Below are positions 1 through 6,646 of a stretch of DNA of 13,134 bases, piece by piece; the stretch's first letter is position 1, and every line of letters starts with the position of its first letter. The DNA lies in the NCBI GenBank assembly GCA_027065215.1, contig JAMOOT010000103.1, forward strand, positions 1 to 13,134. The letters are read 5' to 3'. This DNA is from Candidatus Omnitrophota bacterium (lineage in GTDB: Bacteria > Omnitrophota > Gorgyraeia > S143-82). Made by a program: the position numbers and the translations under genes. Below the pieces are notes generated by a model. The model searched no databases. It was not told the DNA's origin and worked only from the letters and a program-made list of their open reading frames with translations.

Positions 1-1
1 G

Positions 2-1261
2 GTAATGTATCTAAACCGATTTTGTGAAGCCAAGGATACATTTTTGGAGTATGGCAAGAACATAGTTAACGCCTTTAAGGAGTATCAAGACAAGGGCTAT
101 TTAGAGATAATTACCTGTGGCGCAACTCATGGCTTCTTCCCATTAATGGAGACCACCAAAGCCTCAATAAGGGCACAGGTAGGTGTGGCTGTGGATCTTC
201 ATAATAAGGCGCTTGGCCGGGCGCCAAAAGGTATATGGTTGCCAGAGTGTGGTTATCACCCCGGACATGATGAGATATTAAGAGAGTATGGGATAAGATT
301 TTTCTTTGTAGAGTCCCATGGTATTCTGCATGGAACTCCCAGACCTAAATATGGGGTATACGCGCCGGTTTATACTCGCTCGGGAGTAGCAGCCTTTGGT
401 AGAGATATGGAATCTTCAAAACAGGTTTGGTCTGCTGTAGAAGGTTATCCAGGAGATTACTGGTATAGAGATTTTTACCGTGATATTGGTTATGATCTTG
501 AATTCGATTACATCAAACCTTATATTCAGCCTAATGGGCTACGTATGCATACGGGTATTAAATACTATCGCATAACAGGAAAGACTGATGATAAAGATGT
601 TTACAATCCTGATATTGCTATGCAGAGGGCAGCCGAACATGCAGGGAATTTTATGTTCAACAGGGAAAAACAAGTAGAGTACCTTGCCAGTATAATGGAT
701 CGCAAGCCCATAATTGTTGCTCCCTATGATGCCGAATTATTTGGACATTGGTGGTTTGAAGGGCCTTTATGGCTGGAGTTTCTGTTTAAAAAGATTCATT
801 ATGATCAAAGGACTATCAAGACAATTACTCCCTCGGAATATTTGGCAGAATACCCAAGAAATCAAGTGGTAACACCTTCTTTTTCAAGTTGGGGATGGAA
901 AGGTTACTGTGAGGTTTGGCTTGATGGGTCAAATGATTGGATTTACAAGCACCTGCACAAGGCCTCTGAGAGAATGACGGAGTTGGTTAAAGAGTATGGA
1001 CATTATGGGGATCCACTTGTTCAACGAGCGCTTAAACAGGCACTGCGGGAACTATTATTGGCCCAGAGTTCTGATTGGGCATTTATAATGCACACCGGAA
1101 CACATGTAGAATATGCAGTAAATAGGACAAAAGAACACCTCTTGAATTTCATTGATCTTTATGAAGATATCAAATTTGGGGCAATAAATGAAGAAAAATT
1201 GAAAAAAATGGAGGAGAAAAACAATATATTCCCAGATATAAATCCGTTAGTACATGTGTAA
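2..1261 (+). CDS. GH57 family 1,4-alpha-glucan branching enzyme (DUF1957 type), 5' end off window
   Basis: This enzyme would make alpha-1,6 branches in glycogen-like glucan by intramolecular transfer, in the cytoplasm. The frame is open to the window's left edge. Numbering from the first in-frame Met at position 5, the catalytic motifs are WLPECGY with the presumed nucleophile Glu81, and PYDAELFGHWWFEG with the presumed acid/base Asp242. The motif CGATHGFFP near residues 38-46 precedes them. The GYPGD..YRDFYRDIGYD block (residues 147-164) is typical of branching enzymes in this family. Family members are usually about 520-560 residues and begin with an HxPH motif, which is missing here. About 100-110 residues therefore lie upstream, and the Met at position 5 is internal. 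It stops 195 nt before hisG, so it probably belongs to a separate transcription unit. An alpha-amylase-like GH57 activity is the alternative, but the motifs favour branching. Confidence 0.9.
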   Translation, partial: VMYLNRFCEAKDTFLEYGKNIVNAFKEYQDKGYLEIITCGATHGFFPLMETTKASIRAQVGVAVDLHNKALGRAPKGIWLPECGYHPGHDEILREYGIRFFFVESHGILHGTPRPKYGVYAPVYTRSGVAAFGRDMESSKQVWSAVEGYPGDYWYRDFYRDIGYDLEFDYIKPYIQPNGLRMHTGIKYYRITGKTDDKDVYNPDIAMQRAAEHAGNFMFNREKQVEYLASIMDRKPIIVAPYDAELFGHWWFEGPLWLEFLFKKIHYDQRTIKTITPSEYLAEYPRNQVVTPSFSSWGWKGYCEVWLDGSNDWIYKHLHKASERMTELVKEYGHYGDPLVQRALKQALRELLLAQSSDWAFIMHTGTHVEYAVNRTKEHLLNFIDLYEDIKFGAINEEKLKKMEEKNNIFPDINPLVHV

Positions 1262-1380
1262 GCGAATGAGTTATCTAAGGGATAGTGCTTGAATTAGGAT
1301 TGATTTTGTATTTTTTGTTATTTATGATTAGTGGTAAATCCTGACGTTTGTTTTTATTTTAATCTTTATAGAATTTTTTG

Positions 1381-1409
1381 TTGCGAAATGAATTTATATT
1401 GCATATAGT
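1381..1409 (+). promoter_or_regulatory. candidate sigma70-type promoter for the hisG operon
   Basis: TTGCGA at 1381-1386 and TATAGT at 1404-1409 are separated by exactly 17 nt. They match the -35 and -10 consensus at 4/6 and 5/6 positions. They lie in the only long non-coding gap of the window (1262-1456), about 48 nt before the hisG start, which predicts a leader of roughly 40 nt. The gap is very AT-rich, so chance matches are likely. I see no convincing terminator hairpin or riboswitch in the rest of the gap. Confidence 0.45.
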
Positions 1410-1456
1410 ATATAGTCTTGAGGATGGTTAAGTAATATCGAGAAAGGGAAGGATAA

Positions 1457-2335
1457 ATGAAGAAGATGCTAAAATTAGGTTTGCCCAAAGGGAGTCTCCA
1501 AGAATCCACGTTTAGATTATTTGAGAAGGCGGGGTTTAGGATATCGGTCAGTTCTCGTTCTTATTTTCCTCATATAGATGACCCTGAAATAGATCCTGTT
1601 TTGTTAAGGGCACAGGAGATGGCCCGTTATGTCCAGGAGGGGATACTTGATTGTGGAATAACCGGATACGATTGGATCCTTGAAAATGAGGCCGATGTGG
1701 TAGAGATATGTGATTTAGAGTATGCCAAACAAAGTAAAACAAAAGTGCGGTGGGTAATTGCAGTAGATAATGATTCAGAGATACAAAAGGTGGATGACTT
1801 ACAAGGCAAGCGCATAGCCACAGAATTGGTCGGTGTGGTGAAACGATACTTAGCAGAAAGAGGGATCTCTGCTGATGTAGAATTTTCTTGGGGGGCTACT
1901 GAGGTGAAGGTGAAAACCGGTTTAGTAGATGCAATCGTTGATTTAACCGAGACGGGAAGGAGTTTACGGGCAAATAATCTTAGAATAGTAGAGACAGTAT
2001 GTTATTCTACTACTAAATTTATTGCAAACAAGCAGGCCTGGCAAGATCCTTGGAAAAAGGACAAGATGGAACAAATAGCCCTTCTCTTAAAGGGTGCATT
2101 GGAGTCTGAAGGAAAGGTTGGATTAAAACTTAATATACATAAGGATAATTTAGATAAGGTATTGGAAGTTCTTCCGGCCTTAAATGAGCCAACTATATCG
2201 CACCTGAGTAAACAAGATTGGTTTGCAGTGGAGACAGTGCTGGAAGAAAATCAGGTTAAGCGTCTAATACCGGAACTTAAAAAGCGTGGAGCCGAAGGAA
2301 TTATAGAATACGGGTTGAATAAGGTTATTCGATGA
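1457..2335 (+). CDS. hisG: ATP phosphoribosyltransferase, long (HisG_L) form
   Basis: It catalyses the first step of histidine synthesis, joining ATP and PRPP to give phosphoribosyl-ATP, in the cytoplasm. The signature around residues 155-172 (GLVDAIVDLTETGRSLRA) contains the PRPP phosphate-binding loop TETGRS. At 292 residues it is the long form. The last 75 or so residues (KVGLKLNI..., ending GIIEYGLNKVI) fit the C-terminal ACT-like regulatory domain, so histidine feedback should act on HisG itself without HisZ (family knowledge). A purine-rich GGGAAGG (1446-1452) lies only 4 nt before the chosen ATG. A second ATG three codons on (1466) is 13 nt from it, so the exact start is uncertain. No other his gene is in the window, so hisG is separated from any his operon. 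Confidence 0.95.
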   Translation: MKKMLKLGLPKGSLQESTFRLFEKAGFRISVSSRSYFPHIDDPEIDPVLLRAQEMARYVQEGILDCGITGYDWILENEADVVEICDLEYAKQSKTKVRWVIAVDNDSEIQKVDDLQGKRIATELVGVVKRYLAERGISADVEFSWGATEVKVKTGLVDAIVDLTETGRSLRANNLRIVETVCYSTTKFIANKQAWQDPWKKDKMEQIALLLKGALESEGKVGLKLNIHKDNLDKVLEVLPALNEPTISHLSKQDWFAVETVLEENQVKRLIPELKKRGAEGIIEYGLNKVIR

Positions 2336-2351
2336 AAAGGAGGAAAATATT

Positions 2352-2444
2352 ATGCCGTGCGGGAGGAAACGTAAGAGAAAAAAAATAAAGACTCATAAGA
2401 GAAAAAAATTACGCAAGAGAAACCGTCATAAGAAGAGAAAATAA
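2352..2444 (+). CDS. 30-residue highly basic AURKAIP1/COX24 (mS38-like) domain protein
   Basis: This very short gene begins MPCGRKRKRKK, continues with an IKTHKRKKLRKRN stretch and ends in RHKKRK. More than half of its residues are Lys or Arg. The order GRKRKR..K.KTHKRKK.RK.NRHKK is the pattern of small bacterial AURKAIP1/COX24-domain proteins, whose mitochondrial relative mS38 is a ribosomal protein. A role on the ribosome is inferred from that family. A strong Shine-Dalgarno AAAGGAGG (2336-2343) lies 8 nt before the ATG and directly follows the hisG stop, so it is probably translated from the hisG mRNA. It is too short for most gene callers. The stop codon forms the first half-turn of a 12-nt palindrome. 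Random low-complexity AAG/AGA sequence is the alternative, but the ideal ribosome site and family pattern argue against it. Confidence 0.8.
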   Translation: MPCGRKRKRKKIKTHKRKKLRKRNRHKKRK

Positions 2445-2453
2445 GGGCCCTTA
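2442..2453. repeat. perfect 12-nt palindrome TAAGGGCCCTTA
   Basis: The palindrome starts with the stop codon of the 30-codon gene and ends 16 nt before the TPR protein start. It has no loop sequence and no following T run, so it does not look like an intrinsic terminator. It could be a protein-binding site or a chance palindrome. Confidence 0.5.
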
Positions 2454-2469
2454 AACTGAGGGGTGGGAT

Positions 2470-3504
2470 GTGAAACGAATTATTGTGGTGTTTTTATTTT
2501 TCTTTATGTGCCTTTCAGTGCGTAGTTATGCATCACCACTTACAGTATCACCAAGGGCAAAGGCCTATCAGTTGTTCCTTTTAGGAACAATTTTGGAGGC
2601 CGACGGCGATGTTGAAACCGCATTGCAATTGTATAATCAAGTGCTTGAACTTGATCCCAAGGCATCACCGGAAGTCTATTACCGTATTGCCAATATATAT
2701 ATGGTATTAGGGAAGAGTGAATCCACTGAGAAAGTATTGAAACAAGTAATCCAAAAATTCCCTGATGAGTTGGGTGCCTATCTATGGCTTCTTCGTCTAC
2801 TATTGCAAGAAGGAAAACTCAAAGAGGCAGATTCATATTACGAGTCTCTCTTGAAGAAGGCAATACAACTTTCCCCTGATGACGGAAAAGAGTTATATAG
2901 ATATTTAGGTGAGTATTACCTGAAGAAAGGGAAACATCAGAAGGCAATAGAATATTTAAAGCGAGCAGTAACATCTAAAACTGTGGACCCAGAACCCTAT
3001 TTTCTCTTAGGTGCCCTCTATTATCAACAGGGAGATGTTCAGGCAGGGATATCATATATGGAGAAGGCAATTCAAAAGAATCCCGATTATGATTTAGCCC
3101 TTAATTTTTTGGGATATATCTATATTGAATTGGGCAAGAACTTGGATAAGGCAGAAAAATTATTGAAACGGGCGATTGAGATAAATCCAGATGAACCGGC
3201 TTATCTGGATAGTTTGGGGTGGTTATATGTCAAAAGGGGTGACCTTGATAAGGCAGAGCAATATCTAAAACAGGCAGCGATAAAGGAGGACCCGGAGATC
3301 TATTATCACTTAGGTATTCTTTATATGAAAAAGGGACAAAATGATAAGGCTAAGTCTTATCTTGGATTGGCATTGGCTTGGGCAGAGGAGGGATCAAAGA
3401 TTAAGGAAAAGATATTAGACGCATTGAAAAAGATAGAAGGCGCACATTCTTCAAAGGATAAAGAAATCCGGGGAGATGAAAAACATAAAAACAAGGATGA
3501 ATAA
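2470..3504 (+). CDS. secreted tetratricopeptide-repeat protein
   Basis: The 344-residue product has an N-terminal signal peptide: MKRII, a hydrophobic core to about residue 18, and a plausible signal peptidase I site after SYA (residue 21). There is no good lipobox. From about residue 32 to 305 it is a chain of roughly eight TPR units with recurring A/G/Y/A-type helix positions, for example LGWLYVKRGDLDKAEQYLKQA near 249-269. The tail (about 326-344) is hydrophilic and rich in Lys/Glu/Asp. It probably works in the periplasm or outside the membrane as a protein-interaction scaffold; the partner is not visible. The start is GTG at 2470, supported by GAGGGG at 2458-2463 (6 nt spacing) and by the signal peptide. 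The overlapping ATG at 2468 meets TGA at once. Its TAA shares one base with the next ATG (TAATG). Confidence 0.85.
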   Translation: MKRIIVVFLFFFMCLSVRSYASPLTVSPRAKAYQLFLLGTILEADGDVETALQLYNQVLELDPKASPEVYYRIANIYMVLGKSESTEKVLKQVIQKFPDELGAYLWLLRLLLQEGKLKEADSYYESLLKKAIQLSPDDGKELYRYLGEYYLKKGKHQKAIEYLKRAVTSKTVDPEPYFLLGALYYQQGDVQAGISYMEKAIQKNPDYDLALNFLGYIYIELGKNLDKAEKLLKRAIEINPDEPAYLDSLGWLYVKRGDLDKAEQYLKQAAIKEDPEIYYHLGILYMKKGQNDKAKSYLGLALAWAEEGSKIKEKILDALKKIEGAHSSKDKEIRGDEKHKNKDE

Positions 3505-4334
3505 TGTTCCCTCTCACTAAAAATGTCAAACAATTGGAATCGATTGCTAAAGAAGTGCGAGCCTTGATTATCAAGATGTTGGCTAAAGCTGGCTCTGGGC
3601 ATCCGGGAGGTTCTCTGTCAGCCGTAGAGATACTTACAACCCTTTATTTCTCTGTAATGCGTCATGATCCCCAAAATCCTCACTGGGAAGATCGGGATAG
3701 GTTTCACTTATCCAAGGGACATGCCTGTCCGGTCTTATATGCGGTATTGGCCAAAACTGGGTATTTTGATGAATCTGAACTATGGACACTACGAAAATTT
3801 GGTTCAATGCTTCAAGGCCATGCAGACCGTCGAACTCCGGGAATAGAAATATCTACTGGCTCATTGGGGCAGGGATTGTCTATTGCATTGGGCATGGCTT
3901 TGGGGGCAAGAGTGGCAAGAAAAAACTATAGGGTTTATTGTCTATTAGGGGACGGGGAGATCCAAGAAGGGAATGTTTGGGAGGCTGCAATGGCAGCTGC
4001 ACATTACAATGTAGGAAATCTCTGTGCTATCTTGGATTATAATAAGTTTCAGATAGACGGAAGTGTTGACGAAATAATGAGTTTGGAACCTATTGAGGAT
4101 AAATGGGAGGCCTTTGGGTGGCATACGATTGTGATTGATGGCCATGATATATCGGACCTAATATCCGCATTTGAACAGGCAAAAGAAATAAAGAAAAAAC
4201 CTACGATAATCATTGCCCAAACAATAAAAGGAAAGGGCGTTTCGTTTATGGAACATGTAGTGGACTTCCATGGGAGGGTTCCATCTCCAGAAGAAGAAAA
4301 GAAGGCATTGGAGGAGATACTGGGAAATGAGTGA
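3504..4334 (+). CDS. transketolase, N-terminal (thiamine diphosphate-binding) subunit
   Basis: This is the first half of a two-gene transketolase, which moves two-carbon units between sugar phosphates in the non-oxidative pentose phosphate pathway. The 276 residues carry GSGHPGG (31-36), SKGHACP (70-76) and GSLGQGLS (119-126). The thiamine diphosphate/Mg motif runs from GDGE at 149-152 to the Asn of LDYN at 177-180. The length fits the N-terminal subunit of split transketolases, so this is not a truncation. Its ATG overlaps the stop of the TPR gene by one base, and its own TGA overlaps the next start by 8 nt. Both overlaps suggest translational coupling. A short purine run AAGGA precedes the start. 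The active enzyme should need the next gene's product, probably as an alpha2beta2 complex (family knowledge). Confidence 0.95.
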   Translation: MFPLTKNVKQLESIAKEVRALIIKMLAKAGSGHPGGSLSAVEILTTLYFSVMRHDPQNPHWEDRDRFHLSKGHACPVLYAVLAKTGYFDESELWTLRKFGSMLQGHADRRTPGIEISTGSLGQGLSIALGMALGARVARKNYRVYCLLGDGEIQEGNVWEAAMAAAHYNVGNLCAILDYNKFQIDGSVDEIMSLEPIEDKWEAFGWHTIVIDGHDISDLISAFEQAKEIKKKPTIIIAQTIKGKGVSFMEHVVDFHGRVPSPEEEKKALEEILGNE

Positions 4335-5265
4335 ATTGCTTTACTCTCGAGATTTTTACGGCAAGGCATTGGTGGATTTGGGAAGAGAAAGAAAGGATAT
4401 AGTTGTATTAGATGCAGACCTATCCGGTTCTACTCGAACCGCAAAATTTAGAGATGAATTTCCTGATAGATTTTTTAATATTGGAGTTGCTGAACAAAAC
4501 CTTATGGGTATTTCTGCGGGGCTTGCCAGTTGTGGATTTACGGTCTTTGCAAGTAGTTTTGCTATTTTTGCTACTGGTCGGCCGTGGGATCAAATAAGAA
4601 ACACGATCTGTGCTAATCATCTTAACGTCAAGATAGTTGCTACTCACGCCGGTATAACAGTAGGGGAAGATGGTGCCAGCCACCAGGCTAATGAAGACAT
4701 TGCAATTATGCGAGCAATTCCTAATATGCGGGTTATATCTCCATGCGATGCATTTGAGACCTATGAGGTGATAAAAGCGATTGCTGATATCCCTGGCCCA
4801 TTTTATGTCCGAATGGGACGATCTAAATCTCCAGTAGTTGAAGAAAGGGCCCACCATTTCCAATTTGGAAAAGGGCAAATTCTGCGCAATGGGAAAGATT
4901 GTTTTCTGTTTGCTCATGGATTAATGGTCTATAATTCTCTTCGGGCAGCAGAGCATCTTGAAAAGGAGAAGATTTCAGTTGGAGTAGTAAATATGCCAAC
5001 CATAAAACCACTTGATGAAGAGTTGGTTTTGGATATAGCATCGAAGATTAAGAAGATAGCAGTTTGTGAAGAACATTCTGTTATTGGAGGATTGGGCTCA
5101 GCAATATCTGAATTGTTGAGCCAAAAGCAACCTGTAAAGATGACTTTGATAGGAATAGGAGATGTCTTTGGCCAATCAGGAAGCCCTGATGAACTCCTGA
5201 AGGCCTATGGACTTGATATCGATTCCATTGTAAGCAAAGTTAGAGACCTTGTTAGGAATACTTAA
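4327..5265 (+). CDS. transketolase, C-terminal subunit
   Basis: This is the partner of the preceding subunit and supplies the pyrimidine-binding and C-terminal domains. The motif FNIGVAEQNLMGISAGLA (50-67) carries Glu56, the residue expected to activate thiamine diphosphate. THAGITVGEDGASHQANEDI follows near 107-126, with conserved substrate-side His residues. The C-terminal domain begins around residue 190. I chose ATG 4327 (312 residues). An in-frame ATG 19 codons upstream lies inside the previous gene and would add an unrelated basic tail. ATG 4327 gives the family N-terminus and the 8-nt overlap ATGAGTGA. The ribosome site GGAGGAG (4310-4316) is inside the upstream gene. DXS and pyruvate dehydrogenase E1-beta share this fold, but the split layout and motifs fit transketolase best. 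Confidence 0.94.
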   Translation: MSELLYSRDFYGKALVDLGRERKDIVVLDADLSGSTRTAKFRDEFPDRFFNIGVAEQNLMGISAGLASCGFTVFASSFAIFATGRPWDQIRNTICANHLNVKIVATHAGITVGEDGASHQANEDIAIMRAIPNMRVISPCDAFETYEVIKAIADIPGPFYVRMGRSKSPVVEERAHHFQFGKGQILRNGKDCFLFAHGLMVYNSLRAAEHLEKEKISVGVVNMPTIKPLDEELVLDIASKIKKIAVCEEHSVIGGLGSAISELLSQKQPVKMTLIGIGDVFGQSGSPDELLKAYGLDIDSIVSKVRDLVRNT

Positions 5266-5274
5266 TCCTTAGGA

Positions 5275-6102
5275 ATGGATGTCCTCCTTGCCCCAGCAAA
5301 ATTGAATTTGATTCTTGAGATAGTTTCTAAAAGATCGGATGGATATCACAATATCGAGAGTTTATTTGCCCGAATATCTCTTTACGATGTAATCCATATA
5401 CAGACCCTGCCTTCGGATCACATAGAGATTCAGGTTAAGTTTAAGTATCAAGATATTTGTGAAAAAGAAAACAGCGTTTACCGTGCAATAGAACTCTTTT
5501 CCTTATACTCGGGGCTGAAATTAAAGGCAACAGTGGATGTTCATAAATACATCCCTTCCGGTGCAGGATTGGGTGGAGGTTCAAGTGATGCTGCGGCGGT
5601 TTTAATGTATCTAAATCAAAAATTTCCCTCTTTCTCTCATAACGAACTCTTTAATCTTGGGATGGAGATTGGTTCTGACGTGGGTTTCTTTATGGCAGAG
5701 GCGATGTATGCCTTAGTAAAGGGACGAGGGGAATTTGTTGAGCCTATTTATAGCCTTCCAAAATTTCGATTGGTAGTCTTTTATCCACATATCTTTGTCT
5801 CAACAGCACGTGTATATGAGGGTTTGAAATTGACAGATAAGACAGCAGGTGTTAACATTTCTAATTCAGAGGATGAGTTGTCTGCTCTTTGGTTTAATCG
5901 GCTACAGAAAGTAGTTGAGGGTTTTCTCCCTGAATATAGAGAAATGTTGAAGGATATGAGAAACTCTTTATCTAAAAGGATGATTATGACTGGGAGTGGA
6001 AGTGCGTTTTTTACCCTCTGGGACTCGGATTTGGATTGGAGGAAAATCTATCTTCTCGCGCGTAAGTATAATTGTTGCGTGTGGTGTGTAGAGACGGTGT
6101 AG
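5275..6102 (+). CDS. ispE: 4-diphosphocytidyl-2-C-methyl-D-erythritol kinase
   Basis: This is the fourth enzyme of the MEP isoprenoid pathway. It phosphorylates CDP-methylerythritol at the 2-OH using ATP, in the cytoplasm. It is a GHMP-superfamily kinase of 275 residues, a normal length. Visible features are APAKLNL at 6-12 with the conserved Lys9, the glycine-rich ATP loop PSGAGLGGGSSDAA at 94-107, and GSDVGFF at 133-139 with the likely catalytic Asp135. The C-terminal glycine motif MTGSGSAFF is near 239-247. AGGA abuts the start codon and there is no well-spaced ribosome site. The gap from the previous stop is 9 nt, so translation may depend on re-initiation by ribosomes leaving the transketolase gene. 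DXP, the pathway's entry compound, is also a PdxJ substrate, and pdxJ lies further along the same strand. Confidence 0.95.
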   Translation: MDVLLAPAKLNLILEIVSKRSDGYHNIESLFARISLYDVIHIQTLPSDHIEIQVKFKYQDICEKENSVYRAIELFSLYSGLKLKATVDVHKYIPSGAGLGGGSSDAAAVLMYLNQKFPSFSHNELFNLGMEIGSDVGFFMAEAMYALVKGRGEFVEPIYSLPKFRLVVFYPHIFVSTARVYEGLKLTDKTAGVNISNSEDELSALWFNRLQKVVEGFLPEYREMLKDMRNSLSKRMIMTGSGSAFFTLWDSDLDWRKIYLLARKYNCCVWCVETV

Positions 6103-6120
6103 AACAAGGAGGTAACAGTC

Positions 6121-6507
6121 ATGCAGATCACCGAGGTTAAGATTCAGCTAAAGGACGACAACGACAAAAGATTGAAGGCCTACGCAGTCGTAACGTTCGA
6201 TGACGTCTTTGTTGTGAGAAATGTAAAGATAATAGAAGGTAAACAGGGTTTGTTTATTGCTATGCCATCTCGGAGGGTTAGAGTGAGTTGCCCAAAGTGC
6301 GGAGCAAGGAATGATGTGACTAACAAATATTGTGGGCAGTGCGGATCTCCTATGCCTCCACAACCAGAAAAGACCCCGGAACAAATACAGGCCGAACATA
6401 AAGATTTAGCCCATCCTATAAAGCAGGATTTTCGCAAATATATGCAAAAAGAGATCTTGGCTGCGTATGAGAAGGCAAGAGAGGCCAAGGGAGGCCAAAC
6501 CACCTAA
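6121..6507 (+). CDS. spoVG: SpoVG family protein with an inserted zinc ribbon
   Basis: Residues 1-51 match the SpoVG fold: an ITEVKI strand, then DDVFVVRNVKIIEGKQGLFIAMPSR with the hallmark 'GLFIAMPS'. The second half returns at HKDLAHPIK (93-101), the SpoVG 'DIAHPI' motif, followed by the C-terminal helix. Where simple SpoVG proteins have a few loop residues, this one has about 40. They include CPKC (57-60) and CGQC (71-74), a Cys2-x10-Cys2 zinc ribbon. SpoVG proteins are small nucleic-acid-binding regulators named from Bacillus sporulation, but widespread in non-spore-formers. The ribbon could add a second contact to RNA, DNA or protein (inference). At 128 residues it is longer than the roughly 85-100 usual. 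AAGGAGG (6106-6112) sits 8 nt before the ATG. It lies between ispE and tRNA-Gln. Confidence 0.88.
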   Translation: MQITEVKIQLKDDNDKRLKAYAVVTFDDVFVVRNVKIIEGKQGLFIAMPSRRVRVSCPKCGARNDVTNKYCGQCGSPMPPQPEKTPEQIQAEHKDLAHPIKQDFRKYMQKEILAAYEKAREAKGGQTT

Positions 6508-6543
6508 TCTTCTGTTTGAGGGTAAAGGATAATCTTGATTTTT

Positions 6544-6615
6544 TGCCCCGTGGTGTAATTGGTAACACGCCAGACTTTGGATCTGTAGTTCCTGGTTCGA
6601 GTCCAGGCGGGGCAA
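6544..6615 (+). tRNA. tRNA-Gln (anticodon UUG)
   Basis: A full cloverleaf can be folded by hand. The acceptor arms TGCCCCG (6544-6550) and CGGGGCA (6608-6614) pair over 7 bp, with A6615 as discriminator. The D arm is GTG...CAC. The anticodon loop CTTTGGA has TTG at 6577-6579. The T arm is CCTGG/CCAGG with loop TTCGAGT. The U1-A72 pair and the UUG anticodon identify glutamine. The bottom pair of the anticodon stem (C6570 with T6586) is mismatched. CCA is not encoded, so it must be added by nucleotidyltransferase. The gene lies within the operon between spoVG and the isomerase gene. A GATAAT hexamer at 6528-6533 could be a -10 element starting near the tRNA 5' end, but no good -35 accompanies it. 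Confidence 0.95.
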
Positions 6616-6632
6616 AATTTATTATTGTATAA

Positions 6633-6638
6633 GGGAGG
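6633..6638 (+). promoter_or_regulatory. ribosome binding site that fixes the isomerase start
   Basis: GGGAGG ends at 6638, which leaves 8 nt to ATG 6647. The in-frame GTG at 6638-6640 overlaps this site, so ribosomes recruited here cannot sensibly start on that GTG. Confidence 0.75.
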
Positions 6639-6646
6639 TGACTAAT

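Noticed and set aside
1262..1380. Terminator after the GH57 gene
   Set aside because: T-rich stretches exist, but only weak inverted repeats were found (for example GGATT/AATCC with a loop of about 40 nt), so no intrinsic terminator can be supported.
2468..2473. ATG at 2468 as a start near the TPR gene
   Set aside because: It reads ATG-TGA and stops at once. The GTG two bases later begins a signal peptide in a long open frame.
4270..4326. An upstream in-frame ATG that would extend the transketolase C-terminal subunit by 19 residues
   Set aside because: It lies wholly inside the N-subunit gene and encodes a basic, unrelated stretch. ATG 4327 gives the family N-terminus and an 8-nt overlap with a ribosome site upstream.
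3504..5265. The two transketolase-like genes as a split DXP synthase, because ispE and pdxJ need DXP
   Set aside because: DXP synthase is normally a single protein of about 620 residues, and the motifs and two-gene layout match split transketolase. DXP synthase is probably elsewhere.
6528..6533. GATAAT as a dedicated tRNA promoter
   Set aside because: No acceptable -35 lies 16-18 nt upstream, so it is mentioned only in the tRNA entry.
6638..6646. GTG start for the isomerase
   Set aside because: It overlaps the GGGAGG ribosome site itself; ATG 6647 has proper 8-nt spacing.
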